Below are positions 27,496 through 36,566 of a stretch of 64,000 nt of DNA, piece after piece. The notes under the pieces were generated by a model that saw only the letters and a list, made by a program, of their open reading frames with translations, was not told the DNA's origin and did not search any database. The translations under genes and the position numbers were made by a program. Source of the DNA: Limnothrix sp. FACHB-406 (GTDB lineage: Bacteria; Cyanobacteriota; Cyanobacteriia; CACIAM-69d); the NCBI RefSeq assembly GCF_014698235.1, contig NZ_JACJSP010000002.1, positions 124,001-188,000 on the forward strand, written 5' to 3'. Every line of letters starts with the position of its first letter. Position 1 is the stretch's first letter.

Positions 27496-28137
27496 ATGGG
27501 TTCTCCGTCCTCGATCGCCGTCCGTGAACTGCCGTTGTTCCCCCTTAACGACCTTGTGTTGTTTCCAGGACAACCTCTGCCGCTGCACATTTTTGAATAT
27601 CGCTATCGGATCATGATGAACACCATCCTGGAAACCGATCGACGGTTTGGGGTGTTGATGTCCGATGAGCAAAGCGGCGAAATTGCCACCATTGGTTGTT
27701 GTGCGGAAGTCCTGCGCTATCAACGGTTACCCGATGGCCGGCTGAAGATGTTGACCCTCGGCCAACAGCGCTTTCGGCTGTTGGAATATGTGCGCGAAAA
27801 GCCCTACCGCGTTGGCTTGGTGGAATGGATCCAAGATGATCCACCCAGCGATGATCTGTATGGGTTAGCCGGGGAAGTGGAAACCCTGCTGAAGGACGTG
27901 GTGCGGTTGTCGGCCAAATTGTCCGATCGGGAAATTGAGCTACCGGACGAAATTCCCACCCTGCCCACGGAACTGTCCTACTGGGTTGCGGCCAAGCTCT
28001 ATGGCGTGGCGGCGGAACAACAGGCCCTGTTGGAAATGCAAGATACGGCGGTGCGCCTGCAACGGGAAGCCGAAATTCTGAGTTCAACGCGCAACCACCT
28101 GGCGGCTCGCACGGCCCTGAAAGACGCACTCCCTTGA
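27496..28137 (+). CDS. Lon substrate-binding domain protein
   Basis: A 213-aa protein consisting of a Lon N-terminal (LON) domain without the AAA or protease parts. Marks are LPLFPLNDLVLFPGQPLPLH, HIFEYRYRIMMNTILE, RFGVLMSD and GQQRFRLLEYVREKPY. The helical tail (about 125-213) is the typical second subdomain. The ATG at 27496 replaces a TTG two codons earlier. Stand-alone LON proteins are widespread in cyanobacteria and are thought to bind protein or RNA partners; the exact role is unknown. Confidence 0.85.
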   Translation: MGSPSSIAVRELPLFPLNDLVLFPGQPLPLHIFEYRYRIMMNTILETDRRFGVLMSDEQSGEIATIGCCAEVLRYQRLPDGRLKMLTLGQQRFRLLEYVREKPYRVGLVEWIQDDPPSDDLYGLAGEVETLLKDVVRLSAKLSDREIELPDEIPTLPTELSYWVAAKLYGVAAEQQALLEMQDTAVRLQREAEILSSTRNHLAARTALKDALP

Positions 28138-28242
28138 GGTTTTTTAGGGGTTTCTGGTTTTCAGCTTCTGGTTTTCATCCTGGGCGATCGCCCCATGATA
28201 ACCATGGCCATGAGCCGATCGAGGGTGGTTGTTGGGCTAGTG

Positions 28243-28947
28243 CTATTGGGCCGATCGCAGCGCCGCCAAATCGCCACCACAGATGGCGGGCAAATTGCGG
28301 GTGATTTTGGCAATCTCCCAATCCCACCAGCGAATTTCTAGCAACGCGGCGATCGTCTCCTCATCAAACCGCTTCCGAATGGGTTGGGCCGGATTGCCAC
28401 CCACGATCGTGTAAGGATCAACCGATCGGGTCACCACTGCCCCTGTCGCCACGATCGCCCCATCCCCAATTTGCACCCCCGGCATAATCGTCACCCCATA
28501 GCCCAACCATACGTCATTGCCGATCACCGTGTCGCCCTTGTGGGGCCAGTCGTCGGGCATGGCGGTTTCCCAACCGTTGCCAAACACGGGAAAGGGATAG
28601 TTCGTGAACCAATCGGTGCGGTGGTTGCCACCATTCATGATGAATTTGCACTCGGCGGCGATCGAACAAAATTTGCCGATCCGCAGTTTGTCGCCAATGA
28701 AGTCAAAGTGGTAGAGCACATTGGCTTCAAAGCGTTCCGGCCCAGCGGGGTCATCGTAGTAGGTGTAGTCGCCCACGATGATCTGAGGATTTTTAATTAA
28801 AGGCTTCAAATAAACCAAGCGCCCCTGACCTGGCATGGGATAGGGCTGGTCTGGATCGGGGCCACAGGAGCCAGGATTAGAGGATTCAGGGCTAAAAGGC
28901 TCAGAACTCACAGATTCAGGACGAGAAGATTCAGGACAAGAGGACAT
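28243..28947 (-). CDS. Vat/CatB-type hexapeptide acetyltransferase
   Basis: A 234-aa left-handed beta-helix acetyltransferase of the xenobiotic (XAT) type. The catalytic His lies in [19 protein letters not shown], and hexapeptide repeats follow ([40 protein letters not shown]). Vat and CatB relatives acetylate streptogramin A or chloramphenicol, but chromosomal homologues often have other acceptors, so resistance should not be assumed. Residues 1-35 are an unusual Ser/Pro/Glu-rich tail made of imperfect nucleotide repeats. It follows bvdR by 50 bp on the same strand. Confidence 0.85.
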   Translation of the reverse strand: MSSCPESSRPESVSSEPFSPESSNPGSCGPDPDQPYPMPGQGRLVYLKPLIKNPQIIVGDYTYYDDPAGPERFEANVLYHFDFIGDKLRIGKFCSIAAECKFIMNGGNHRTDWFTNYPFPVFGNGWETAMPDDWPHKGDTVIGNDVWLGYGVTIMPGVQIGDGAIVATGAVVTRSVDPYTIVGGNPAQPIRKRFDEETIAALLEIRWWDWEIAKITRNLPAICGGDLAALRSAQ

Positions 28948-28997
28948 AGACCATTGCTGATAGTCGCCGGTTTCGTCGAACTCGCTTCAAGCAAGTT

Positions 28998-29993
28998 CTA
29001 GAGCAGGTCGATCGGGCGGCCCGTATTGGCCGATCGCGCCGCCGCATCTGCCACCCGCAGGGTGTATAAACTCTCTTCCGGGCGCACATACAGCGGCGTG
29101 CCATTCAGCAGGTAGGCCAACACCGCGTGGGTGTCGCGGGCAAACAACCCCCGCCGACCGCCCACCTCCAGCGGTGTCACCTGATCGCCTTGGATTAGTT
29201 GCCCCTGATCGCCCTCATAAATCAACGTGCCCTGACTGCCGCGCACTTCCAACAGCCGCTGGGAACCGTGAAATCGATCGCCCTTGCCATAGGTGACCGT
29301 GGCGATCGGGCCGCTGCTAAAGATCAGCCTTGCTTCGCACCAACAGGCGTGATAATCCTCCACCTCCGCTGGCCAGTAGCGAGCCACAGCTCCCACCTGG
29401 CGGACGTTTTCAAACACATCCACCAGACGATGGAGCCGAGATAGGGCCCCCACCAGCGGGAATCCAAACAGCGATCGGTTATAAGTCCATTTGCCTGGGG
29501 TGGGAATTTGCGGCGCGATGGTGCTGTAGCGAGCGGAGATCACCTCGCCCACTTTGGGCAGCCAAGTTCGCAGGGATTGATGCACGCCCCCCAACAGCTC
29601 AATGTGCTCCACATGCAACAGCCGATCGCGCGATCGGGCCAATTCCACCAATTCCGCCGCTTCGTTGGGATCCAGCGCCAGGGGATATTCCGTCACCACA
29701 TGGCGATCGGCCTCTAGGGCTGCCCGCACGATCGCCCCCCGCTCGGCGTTGGTGTTGCAAACCATCACCAAGTCCACATCCGAGTGGCTGACCAGCTCCC
29801 GCCAAGAGTCCAGGGCAATCGCCCCGTAAGTTGCCGCAAAATCCGCCACCTTCTCCGGTGTGCGACCCGCCACCGCCACCAGCTTGGCCGCCAACCAATC
29901 TCCCTGTGCATCCGGCAACAGGGCCTCTGCCCGCAACTTTGCCACAAAGCCCGTGCCCACCAGGCCGACGCGCACCGGATTACCCAATAGCAT
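28998..29993 (-). CDS. bvdR: Biliverdin reductase, BvdR type (Gfo/Idh/MocA family)
   Basis: A 331-aa NAD(P)H-dependent reductase that reduces biliverdin IX-alpha to bilirubin. The Rossmann motif VRVGLVGTGFVAKLRAEAL is at the N-terminus. The match to cyanobacterial BvdR, remembered from Synechocystis, is strong in LLHVEHIELLGGVHQ, GEVISARYSTI, FPLVGALSRLHRLVD, YGKGDRFHGSQR, GTLIYEGDQGQLIQG and RRGLFARDTHAVLAYLLNGT. In cyanobacteria its loss affects phycobilisome content, so it fits a phycocyanin producer. It is first gene of a two-gene unit with the acetyltransferase and divergent from petF. Confidence 0.9.
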   Translation of the reverse strand: MLLGNPVRVGLVGTGFVAKLRAEALLPDAQGDWLAAKLVAVAGRTPEKVADFAATYGAIALDSWRELVSHSDVDLVMVCNTNAERGAIVRAALEADRHVVTEYPLALDPNEAAELVELARSRDRLLHVEHIELLGGVHQSLRTWLPKVGEVISARYSTIAPQIPTPGKWTYNRSLFGFPLVGALSRLHRLVDVFENVRQVGAVARYWPAEVEDYHACWCEARLIFSSGPIATVTYGKGDRFHGSQRLLEVRGSQGTLIYEGDQGQLIQGDQVTPLEVGGRRGLFARDTHAVLAYLLNGTPLYVRPEESLYTLRVADAAARSANTGRPIDLL

Positions 29994-30628
29994 GACTACA
30001 GATCACCAACATAGCCCCCCGATCTTAGCCTTTTGCCCCGGTCTCCTAGCGCTGATTTCGGGTGGCGGAAGGGCCGGAAAACCGACAATTCGGGGTGTTT
30101 TTATAAAAATTTCTTATTTTAAAACAAAGCTTTAGCTAGGGTTATAAATCGAAGCAGTCTCAGAACAATAAGCCTGGAAAGCCTTGAAAATATTGGTTTC
30201 AAGACTTTAGACTAAGCCAAGAACCCACAAAAACTCTGCCGATTCTCGCAAAAATATCCAATAAGTATAAGTAATTAGAATCGAATCTGGAAAAACGATT
30301 AAGAATAACGTTCTCGGATCTCTGTGCTCATCCGTAGTAGCAATAAAAATTTCTCGTAACATCAGAAGGCGAGGTTGGCTACGCCGGAAGTGAACCATGT
30401 CTTAACCCCATGGCTTCAGTTGTCGGTGGCCTCAAACGTAACTAAGGGTTCAGTGGGCATCCCGCCGATCGCGTTGACTGAGACTCCCGATCGCGACTGT
30501 TGTGTCAGCAGTCAAAATCCCATGGTCGCAAGTTGGCAACCCCGTGCAAGCTGCGCCATTGACCCGGTTAATCCGTTGCGTTAGCCCCATACCGCCCCTG
30601 TTTTTACGCGAGAGAGAGAGTCACAACC
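29994..30628. other. Intergenic region between bvdR and petF
   Basis: About 635 bp. The middle, about 30080-30370, is clearly AT-richer than its surroundings and contains no supported gene; a 63-codon minus-strand frame there has no ribosome-binding site. The petF side has a polypurine GAGAGAGAGAG ribosome-binding region just before the start. A possible -35 TTGACC sits near 30560, without a convincing -10. Confidence 0.45.
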
Positions 30629-30922
30629 ATGGCGACCTTCAAGGTAACGCTCATTACTCCCGACGGCGAAAAGGTCATCAACTGCGCCGACGATCAGTTC
30701 ATTCTCGATGCGGCTGAAGAGGCAAACCTCGATCTGCCCTACTCCTGCCGTGCGGGCGCTTGTTCGACCTGTGCTGGTAAGGTAACTGCCGGTTCGGTGG
30801 ATCAATCGGATCAGTCTTTCTTGGATGACGATCAAATCGAAGCGGGCTATGTGCTGACCTGTGCTGCTTACCCCACTTCAGACTGCACGATCGAAACCCA
30901 CAAGGAAGAAGAGCTGTACTAA
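30629..30922 (+). CDS. petF: [2Fe-2S] plant-type ferredoxin PetF
   Basis: A 97-aa soluble ferredoxin that takes electrons from photosystem I and passes them to FNR, nitrate and sulfite reductases and bilin reductases. The cluster ligands are Cys40, Cys45, Cys48 ([13 protein letters not shown]) and Cys78 ([12 protein letters not shown]). The C-terminus HKEEELY is typical of ferredoxin I. Ribosome binding comes from GAGAGAGAGAG before the ATG. A strong intrinsic terminator follows within 35 bp, so it is a single-gene transcript. Confidence 0.97.
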   Translation: MATFKVTLITPDGEKVINCADDQFILDAAEEANLDLPYSCRAGACSTCAGKVTAGSVDQSDQSFLDDDQIEAGYVLTCAAYPTSDCTIETHKEEELY

Positions 30923-30956
30923 GCCTTTCTTCGGGTAGCAATGCCCAACTCATACG

Positions 30957-30991
30957 AAACGGGGCCGACGATGGTTGGCCCCGTTTTGTTT
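30957..30991 (+). terminator. petF terminator
   Basis: AACGGGGCC pairs perfectly with GGCCCCGTT (30958-30966 with 30977-30985), followed by TTGTTTTC. Classic intrinsic terminator. Three near-copies of TTTTCACTTCTGAG follow it (about 30989-31033). Confidence 0.9.
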
Positions 30992-31141
30992 TCACTTCTG
31001 AGTTTTCACTTCTGAGTTTTCGCTTCTGAGTTTTTAGCCTTTGGCTTTTGGGGCCCGACTGGGCCCCATCCTTGGGCTGGGTTGGCTGATTTGCCTAGGC
31101 GAGCTGATTGGATTGGCAAGCTGATGGGCGAGCCTATTAGC

Positions 31142-32242
31142 CTATTGTTGTTGCAGTAGCCGTTGCACCCATTCCAGTTGGGTGGTGTCGCGCACAATTA
31201 ACAAAATGCCCAAGCCCAACAGCAGCACCAAACCCGTTTGCATGACGTTTTCTTGAAATTCCTGGGGCAAGGGCCGACCGCCGCGCAGGGCCTCGATCGC
31301 CAGGAAAAAGAGCTGCCCACCATCCAAGGCCGGCAGGGGCAAGATGTTGATGACGGCGAGGTTAATGCTGATCAGCGCCATGAAGGGAAAGAGGTTCCCG
31401 GCATCGGATTGGGCGATGTTGGCTCCCCATTCAATGATTTTGACGGGGCCAGACACTTGGGGTGCAGTTTCTCGGAAGTTGGCCGCCAGGGTCAAGAAGC
31501 CGCCAGCGGTTTGGGTCACCATGTTTTGGAACCGATCGGCTGCCAGGGTCAACACTTCGATCGGGTTGTGGGCGGGGCGATAAACCGGTCGGCCGTTGGG
31601 GGCCAGTTGCACGCCGATGCGCCCTTGCCCCGCTTCATCCAGCTCGGGGGTGACCCGGAGGGTGAGGCGATCGGCTCCCCGTTGCACTTCCAAGATCAAG
31701 GGGCGATCGGGACTCGCCTTGATCTGCTCCATCAACACCTTCACGCTTGCTTGTTCGGCGCTGAGGGTTTGCCCATCGATCGCCTGCACAATGTCTCCCG
31801 CCTTCAGTCCGGCTCGCCCGGCCGGATTGTCAGGAGCCAGCACTTGGGGCACAATCACCCCTGCTTCATAGCGGAAGCCATCGGGCACGCCCATGAAGCC
31901 ATATTGAGCCGCCAAAACTCCATAGGCGAAAATCAAATTAGCCACCACGCCGGCCGCAATCACAATGGCTCGATCAGCGATCGGGCGATTGCGCATCAAG
32001 TTGGGGTCATCGGCAGGAATGGAGCTGTCTTCGTCGTCATCCGGGAAGCCCACAAAGCCCCCGAGGGGAATGGCACGAATGGCGTATTCCGTTTGCGGCC
32101 CCTGATATTTCCAGAGGACGGGCCCAAACCCCAAGGAAAACTTGTTGGCGTAAATGCCCTGTAACCGAGCCGCTGCGAAGTGTCCTAATTCGTGAACGAA
32201 CACCAGCAACGCCAATACACCGATCGCCACCAATACCGACAT
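31142..32242 (-). CDS. rseP: Site-2 protease RseP (RIP metalloprotease)
   Basis: A 366-aa intramembrane zinc protease. The start is the ATG at 32242 giving MSVLVAIGVLALLVFVHELG; the longest frame adds 34 unrelated residues. Zinc ligands are in VHELGHFAAARL near the N-terminus and the third Asp in INILPLPALDGGQLFF near the C-terminus. A PDZ domain lies at about residues 110-200 (APDNPAGRAGLKAGDIVQAI). Four membrane helices are seen. It cleaves membrane anti-sigma factors and signal peptide remnants in relatives. It is divergent from the metal ABC transporter genes. Confidence 0.93.
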   Translation of the reverse strand: MSVLVAIGVLALLVFVHELGHFAAARLQGIYANKFSLGFGPVLWKYQGPQTEYAIRAIPLGGFVGFPDDDEDSSIPADDPNLMRNRPIADRAIVIAAGVVANLIFAYGVLAAQYGFMGVPDGFRYEAGVIVPQVLAPDNPAGRAGLKAGDIVQAIDGQTLSAEQASVKVLMEQIKASPDRPLILEVQRGADRLTLRVTPELDEAGQGRIGVQLAPNGRPVYRPAHNPIEVLTLAADRFQNMVTQTAGGFLTLAANFRETAPQVSGPVKIIEWGANIAQSDAGNLFPFMALISINLAVINILPLPALDGGQLFFLAIEALRGGRPLPQEFQENVMQTGLVLLLGLGILLIVRDTTQLEWVQRLLQQQ

Positions 32243-32710
32243 AGGCTTGCTGCTCAATAGAAATGCAAAAAATGCAAATGCGTGAAAGCTAACGCAATGG
32301 ATGAGGGCTAATACCTGCGAAGAATGCGCAGTGATGCCATACAAAACCCAGCGCAGAAAATCCAGTAAAGATTCAGTTTAGGCGATTTGGCGGTCTTCCG
32401 ATTGCCCAACTCAGGTAACCAACCGAGGGACGGCAGAAGACGCGATCGGGGCTAATCAGTAGTTATTCAGCGGTAATTCAGCAGCAATTCGACGGTAATT
32501 CAGCAGGGTCAAGCGATCGCCCAGGGATCGATCGAGCTTGGCAATTCCGGGGGCGACGGGGACTCAGGGGGGTGTTAGAATTTTTTTGAGAACCATTCTC
32601 AAACTAATCTCCGACATCTCCGTGAGCCACCACCATTGTGCGGCGCTGTTGAGGCGCGGTGGTGGCTGGCGGTTTTGTTGGCCTTCCTTAGGTTGGAACC
32701 CATCGCCTCC
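32243..32710. promoter_or_regulatory. Divergent region between rseP and the metal ABC transporter
   Basis: About 470 bp with no gene. It contains the Zur-like palindrome (listed separately) and several repeats of CGGTAATTCAGCAG type (about 32462-32508) upstream of it. The rseP promoter should lie near 32300-32450. Confidence 0.5.
32587..32601 (+). promoter_or_regulatory. Zur/Fur-like operator
   Basis: TGAGAACCATTCTCA, a near-perfect 7-1-7 palindrome, with the flanks extending the pairing by one more base on each side. Its form agrees with the cyanobacterial Zur consensus (TGATAATnATTATCA). It lies about 110 bp before the ABC ATPase start, in a good place to block transcription. Fur or a manganese regulator remain possible. 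Confidence 0.6.
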
Positions 32711-33460
32711 ATGCTGCAAGTTCGATCGCTGTGTGTTCGCTATCGCGGACTCTCGGTTCTGGACGATGTTTCGCTTGACCTCGCGCCCGGTGAATTGGTG
32801 GGGCTGATTGGCCCCAACGGCGCGGGCAAAAGCACCCTGATCAAGGCCCTGTTGGGCCTCGTGCCGATCGAATCGGGCATGATTACCTTTCGGGGTGTGC
32901 CCTTGCGGCGACTGCGCCATCGTGTGGCCTACGTGCCCCAACGGTCACAAATCGACTGGGACTATCCGATCACGGTGCAACGGGTGGTGATGATGGCCTT
33001 TGCCAAGGCGGCGGGTTGGTGGCGATCGCCCGGCCCAGCAGCCCGGGCCGCAGCTCGATCGGCCATGGAGCAAGTGAATATTTGGGACTTGCGCGATCGC
33101 CCGATCGGCTCCCTTTCCGGCGGGCAACAGCAACGGGTTTTTTTGGCTCGGGCCCTGGCCCAAAAGGCAGAATTTTTTCTGTTGGATGAACCTTTTACCG
33201 GTGTGGACAAGCAAACGGAACTGGTGTTGTTGAATCTGTTTGCTGAACTCCGCGCCCAAGGCCATTTGGTGTTAGTTTGCTCTCACGAGTGGGGCAGCTC
33301 TCTGGAACGATACGATCGGCTGCTGTTGCTGAATCGATCGCTCCTGGCGAACGATCGGCCCCAGGCCGTGATGACCCTGGATAATATCCGGCGAGCCTAT
33401 GGCGAAAATATGCAAACTGCCGATCGCCACAGTCCCTTTGAATCGGTTTTAGCCTGTTAG
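32711..33460 (+). CDS. Zinc/manganese ABC importer ATPase
   Basis: A 249-aa ABC ATPase of the metal-cation (ZnuC/MntA) family. Walker A GPNGAGKST, Q-loop YVPQRSQIDWDYP (typical of metal-ion ATPases), signature LSGGQQQRVFLARAL, Walker B FFLLDEPFTGVD and the H-loop SHEW are all present. I place the start at the ATG giving MLQVRSLCVRY; an upstream GTG would put coding sequence almost on the operator. The permease gene follows 66 bp on. A Zur-like site upstream suggests zinc; no binding-protein gene is next to them. The symbol znuC would be a guess. Confidence 0.88.
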   Translation: MLQVRSLCVRYRGLSVLDDVSLDLAPGELVGLIGPNGAGKSTLIKALLGLVPIESGMITFRGVPLRRLRHRVAYVPQRSQIDWDYPITVQRVVMMAFAKAAGWWRSPGPAARAAARSAMEQVNIWDLRDRPIGSLSGGQQQRVFLARALAQKAEFFLLDEPFTGVDKQTELVLLNLFAELRAQGHLVLVCSHEWGSSLERYDRLLLLNRSLLANDRPQAVMTLDNIRRAYGENMQTADRHSPFESVLAC

Positions 33461-33526
33461 CAAATCCCGTGAGACTATCCTGATTGGAGGTCTAAATTTG
33501 ATTCACCCGAATGCTGAGGGCTAATT

Positions 33527-34426
33527 TTGGACTGGTTGCTTGATCCTTTGCAGTATGAGTTTGTGCGCAATGCGATCGCGATCGGGATGATCGTGGGCGT
33601 AATTTGTCCCGTGGTGGGCAGTTATCTCATTGTGCTGCGGATGTCTCTGCTGGGTGATGTGATTGCCCATGCGGTGATGCCCGGTTTGGCGATCGCCAAC
33701 GCGCTGCGCATTGATTTATCGATCGGGGCGTTCATTTCCGGCATGTGCAGCACCTTCGTCATTGCCTGGATTCGACAGCAATCGCGGGTGCGGGTTGATG
33801 CGGCCATGACCCTAACCTTCTCCACCTTTTTTGGCTTAGGAATCGCCCTGATTTCACTGCTCAAAACGCAGCTCGATTTGGAAGGATTTCTCTTTGGCGA
33901 TATTTTGAATGTCACCCAAGGAGACTTGCTCCATGGGGTAATTGTGGCGGTGATTTTATTAGTTTTAATTAAGCTGCACTATAAAGAATTACTGTTTTAT
34001 ACCTTTGACCCCTTGGGGGCCGAAGCGGCCGGATTACCCACCACTTGGATTCACTACAGCCTGATGGCCGGAGTGACCCTAGCGATCGTGACGAGCTTGA
34101 AGGTGGTGGGGGTGATTATGGCGATCGCAATGTTGGTGGGCCCGGCCATCACGGCCTATTTGTTGGTCAAAGAGTTGCACATGATGATGTTGGTGGGTGC
34201 TGGCTTAGGGGTGTTGGCCGCGATCGGGGGCATGTACAGCAGTTTCTATTGGGATTTGCCCTCGGGCGCGGCGATCGCCCTGGTGATTTTTGGGTTGTTT
34301 TTGATGGCCCTGTTGTTTAGCCCGAGCCAGGGAATTTTGACCCGTCCCCGCCCCAAGGCGACCCGTCCGCGATCGGGTAAGGTTGCGGAATCGGCAGCTC
34401 CCAAACCGACCGCAGACCTGGACTAA
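33527..34426 (+). CDS. Zinc/manganese ABC importer permease
   Basis: A 299-aa permease with about eight to nine membrane helices, of the ZnuB/MntB family. Family marks are IAIGMIVGVICPVVGSYLIV, RMSLLGDVIAHAVMPGLAIA and the LKVVGVIMAIAMLVGPAITA stretch. Residues 270-299 are a charged tail (RPRPKATRPRSGKVAE) unlike the family. A TTG start with GAGGG upstream gives the best full-length protein. It is cotranscribed with the ATPase. The solute-binding protein is not beside it, so it must be encoded elsewhere. Confidence 0.88.
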   Translation: MDWLLDPLQYEFVRNAIAIGMIVGVICPVVGSYLIVLRMSLLGDVIAHAVMPGLAIANALRIDLSIGAFISGMCSTFVIAWIRQQSRVRVDAAMTLTFSTFFGLGIALISLLKTQLDLEGFLFGDILNVTQGDLLHGVIVAVILLVLIKLHYKELLFYTFDPLGAEAAGLPTTWIHYSLMAGVTLAIVTSLKVVGVIMAIAMLVGPAITAYLLVKELHMMMLVGAGLGVLAAIGGMYSSFYWDLPSGAAIALVIFGLFLMALLFSPSQGILTRPRPKATRPRSGKVAESAAPKPTADLD

Positions 34427-34483
34427 CAGCCAATCTGAGCCAGCGATCTCAGTGAATTTCGGTGAACTGTTGATTAACCTCAA

Positions 34484-35029
34484 CTAGCGAATGGTTTGTG
34501 CGGGTGGCCCTTGGTTGGGAGAGGTGGGGAATTGGGGCGTTGCGGAAGGGGTGGGGGTGTTGCGTCTGGGGGCCCAAGCACCACATTCAGTTAGGAGGGC
34601 GCTGGGTTGGTCGCTGTAGGCACTCATGCAGTCGATCGTGATCCTCGATCGATTGGCGGAGTTGTAGCGGCTGGCTGGAACGCCGGTGCTGGTGGCGGCG
34701 GAGCCACTGCCACGATTGGGGTTGCTGCTGGGGCCGCTGGCGGAATTGGGTTGACTGGGCGGCGGCCCGCCGGAGTTGCCGCTGCCGGGCGAGGGCGTAA
34801 TCGGTTCTTCAAGGTTGGGAGCCTGGGCGTTGGGGTTGCGGCAACGGGCCAGGGCATAGGGATCATTTCCCGCGCGGCGCATACAGTCCAACAGGCCGGG
34901 ACTTTGGGCCTGGGCGGTAGGCGTGCCCAAGGTCACAAGGGCCAACAGCCCGATCGCCCCTACACCCCTGGTGATCACGGTGGTGATCGCGAGTTGCCAC
35001 TGAGAAACCATCGGTCGATCGAACACCAT
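34484..35029 (-). CDS. Small secreted Cys-containing protein, function unknown
   Basis: A 181-aa protein with an N-terminal signal peptide (about residues 15-42, ending PTAQAQS). The mature part holds two Cys pairs: CMRRAGNDPYALARC and CMSAYSDQPSALLTEC, each spaced about 13 residues and likely to form disulfides. Between and after them it is Pro/Ser/Asn-rich and probably unstructured (residues 65-130 and 155-181). No family is recognised. Its start is 4 bp after the cobQ stop, and the ribosome-binding site GGAGG is in the last codons of cobQ, so the two are coupled. Confidence 0.75.
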   Translation of the reverse strand: MVFDRPMVSQWQLAITTVITRGVGAIGLLALVTLGTPTAQAQSPGLLDCMRRAGNDPYALARCRNPNAQAPNLEEPITPSPGSGNSGGPPPSQPNSASGPSSNPNRGSGSAATSTGVPASRYNSANRSRITIDCMSAYSDQPSALLTECGAWAPRRNTPTPSATPQFPTSPNQGPPAQTIR

Positions 35030-35033
35030 TGGC

Positions 35034-36545
35034 TCAAACCTCCAGGTAGTCGCACAGCCGATCCAGGGTTAAGGATGTTTCCAAAAGGTCGGCCATTCGA
35101 TCGTACAACTGTTGCCGATGTTGTTGCCAGGATTGGGGGTTGGGGCGATGGGTGGTGATGCCGGCCAAGCGGGTCAGGGTTTGGCGCACCGCCGCCGACT
35201 CAAACAGACCATGGACATAGGTTCCCCAAACGCAGCCTTGGGCCGATCGGGCCCCTTCCGGTTCCGGTGGTTGCTCGATCGGCTCCAGGGTCAACAATGG
35301 ATCGCAAGGGGCGATCGGGCGGGTTTGGCCCATGTGAATTTCATAGGCTTGCCAGCGATCGAGTTGCGGAATGTCGTGCTGTGAGGTTGCACCGGCCTGG
35401 CTGGGCCAATGGGCCGTCACTTGGCGCACGGTTTTTTGTGGAAAATAATCCGTTTCCACCGGCAGCAGCCCCAACCCCGCCATCTCGCCCGCGGCCCCCG
35501 CAATGCCGGTGCGATCGACCAGCGATCGGCCCAACATTTGATAGCCCCCACAAATGCCCACCACCGGCACACCCTGGGCGGCGGCCCGTTGAATGGCCGC
35601 TGCCAGGCCCGTTTCCTGGAGCCAAGCCAAATCCCGCAGGGTGTTTTTGCTGCCCGGCAATACGATCGCCCGGGCGGTGGCCAACTCGGCCGGGCGCGTC
35701 ACCCAGCGCACCGCCACCCCTTGATCGATCGACCAAGGTTGGCTGTCTTGGGAATTGGACAAAAACGGAAACCGAACCCAGGCAATCACAGGGTGATCGC
35801 ATTCCATGGGGGCCTCTTCGGCCGATCGACAGAGGCTATCTTCGCTTTCCGGTTGCAACTCCGCCGCGTAGGGCAAGGTTCCCAAGTAGGGCAGGTGGGG
35901 CAAATGCTGCTGAAAATAGCGATCGGCATCGGCAAATAGCCGCAAATCGCCCCGAAACTTATTCACCACTAAGCCCAATCCCAAGGCCTGAGCCGATCGG
36001 GGCATCAGTTGGTAGGTTCCCACCGCTTGGGCGAAAATGCCGCCTCGTTCAATGTCGCCCACCAACAGCCAGCGCCCTTGGAGATGCTCGATCGGGCGCA
36101 AATTCACCAAATCCCGGTGCATCAAGTTCAATTCCACCGGGCTGCCCGCCCCTTCCAGAACCAACACATCACAGCGATCGCGCCAGTCCGCCAGGGTTTG
36201 CGCCACCACCTCCCACAGGCGATCGATATGTTGGTAATAGTCCGCCGCCGCAATATGTTCCCCGGCCTGACCCAACAGCACCAACTGCGATCGGCTATTG
36301 CCCGAAGGCTTCAACAAAATGGGATTCATCTCCGCCACGGGCCGCAACCCGCAAGCCTCCGCCTGGGCCGCCTGGGCCCGCCCAATTTCGCCTCCTTCCA
36401 GGGTCACGAAGGAATTATTGGACATGTTTTGGGCCTTGAACGGTGCAACCCGCAGACCTTGCCGCCGCAACCAAGCGCAGAGGGCCGTGGTTACCCAACT
36501 TTTGCCCGCGTTGGAGGAGGTTCCTAAAACTGCGATCGACTTCAT
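35034..36545 (-). CDS. cobQ: Cobyric acid synthase
   Basis: A 503-aa amidotransferase of the cobalamin pathway, adding amide groups to the corrin ring side chains (cbiP in the anaerobic pathway). The N-terminal P-loop domain reads VLGTSSNAGKSWVTTALCAW, with FKAQNMSNNSFVTLEGGEIG and EGAGSPVELNLMHRDLVN. The C-terminal glutaminase-like domain has the nucleophile Cys in GICGGYQMLGR and the His in YVHGLFES. Length is as expected. It follows the RTX-type gene by 78 bp with a hairpin between. Confidence 0.95.
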   Translation of the reverse strand: MKSIAVLGTSSNAGKSWVTTALCAWLRRQGLRVAPFKAQNMSNNSFVTLEGGEIGRAQAAQAEACGLRPVAEMNPILLKPSGNSRSQLVLLGQAGEHIAAADYYQHIDRLWEVVAQTLADWRDRCDVLVLEGAGSPVELNLMHRDLVNLRPIEHLQGRWLLVGDIERGGIFAQAVGTYQLMPRSAQALGLGLVVNKFRGDLRLFADADRYFQQHLPHLPYLGTLPYAAELQPESEDSLCRSAEEAPMECDHPVIAWVRFPFLSNSQDSQPWSIDQGVAVRWVTRPAELATARAIVLPGSKNTLRDLAWLQETGLAAAIQRAAAQGVPVVGICGGYQMLGRSLVDRTGIAGAAGEMAGLGLLPVETDYFPQKTVRQVTAHWPSQAGATSQHDIPQLDRWQAYEIHMGQTRPIAPCDPLLTLEPIEQPPEPEGARSAQGCVWGTYVHGLFESAAVRQTLTRLAGITTHRPNPQSWQQHRQQLYDRMADLLETSLTLDRLCDYLEV

Positions 36546-36566
36546 GGGTTCTGATTCGGGTCGAAA

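Noticed and set aside
28243-28947. Antibiotic resistance gene
   Set aside because: The family includes Vat and CatB enzymes, but chromosomal homologues have diverse acceptors and no resistance context is present.
30207-30398. 63-codon minus-strand frame in the AT-rich patch before petF
   Set aside because: AT-rich non-coding composition, no ribosome-binding site, no family.
31041-31070. GGGGCCC/GGGCCCC hairpin as the rseP terminator
   Set aside because: No U-tract on the minus strand (AAAAGCC follows), so it is not a convincing terminator.
31238-32164. Plus-strand frame of 308 codons opposite rseP
   Set aside because: Antisense of a certain gene; His/Gln/Gly-rich composition typical of a reversed GC-rich gene.
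35267-36439. Plus-strand frame of 390 codons opposite cobQ
   Set aside because: Pro/Arg-rich shadow; cobQ is clear on the other strand.
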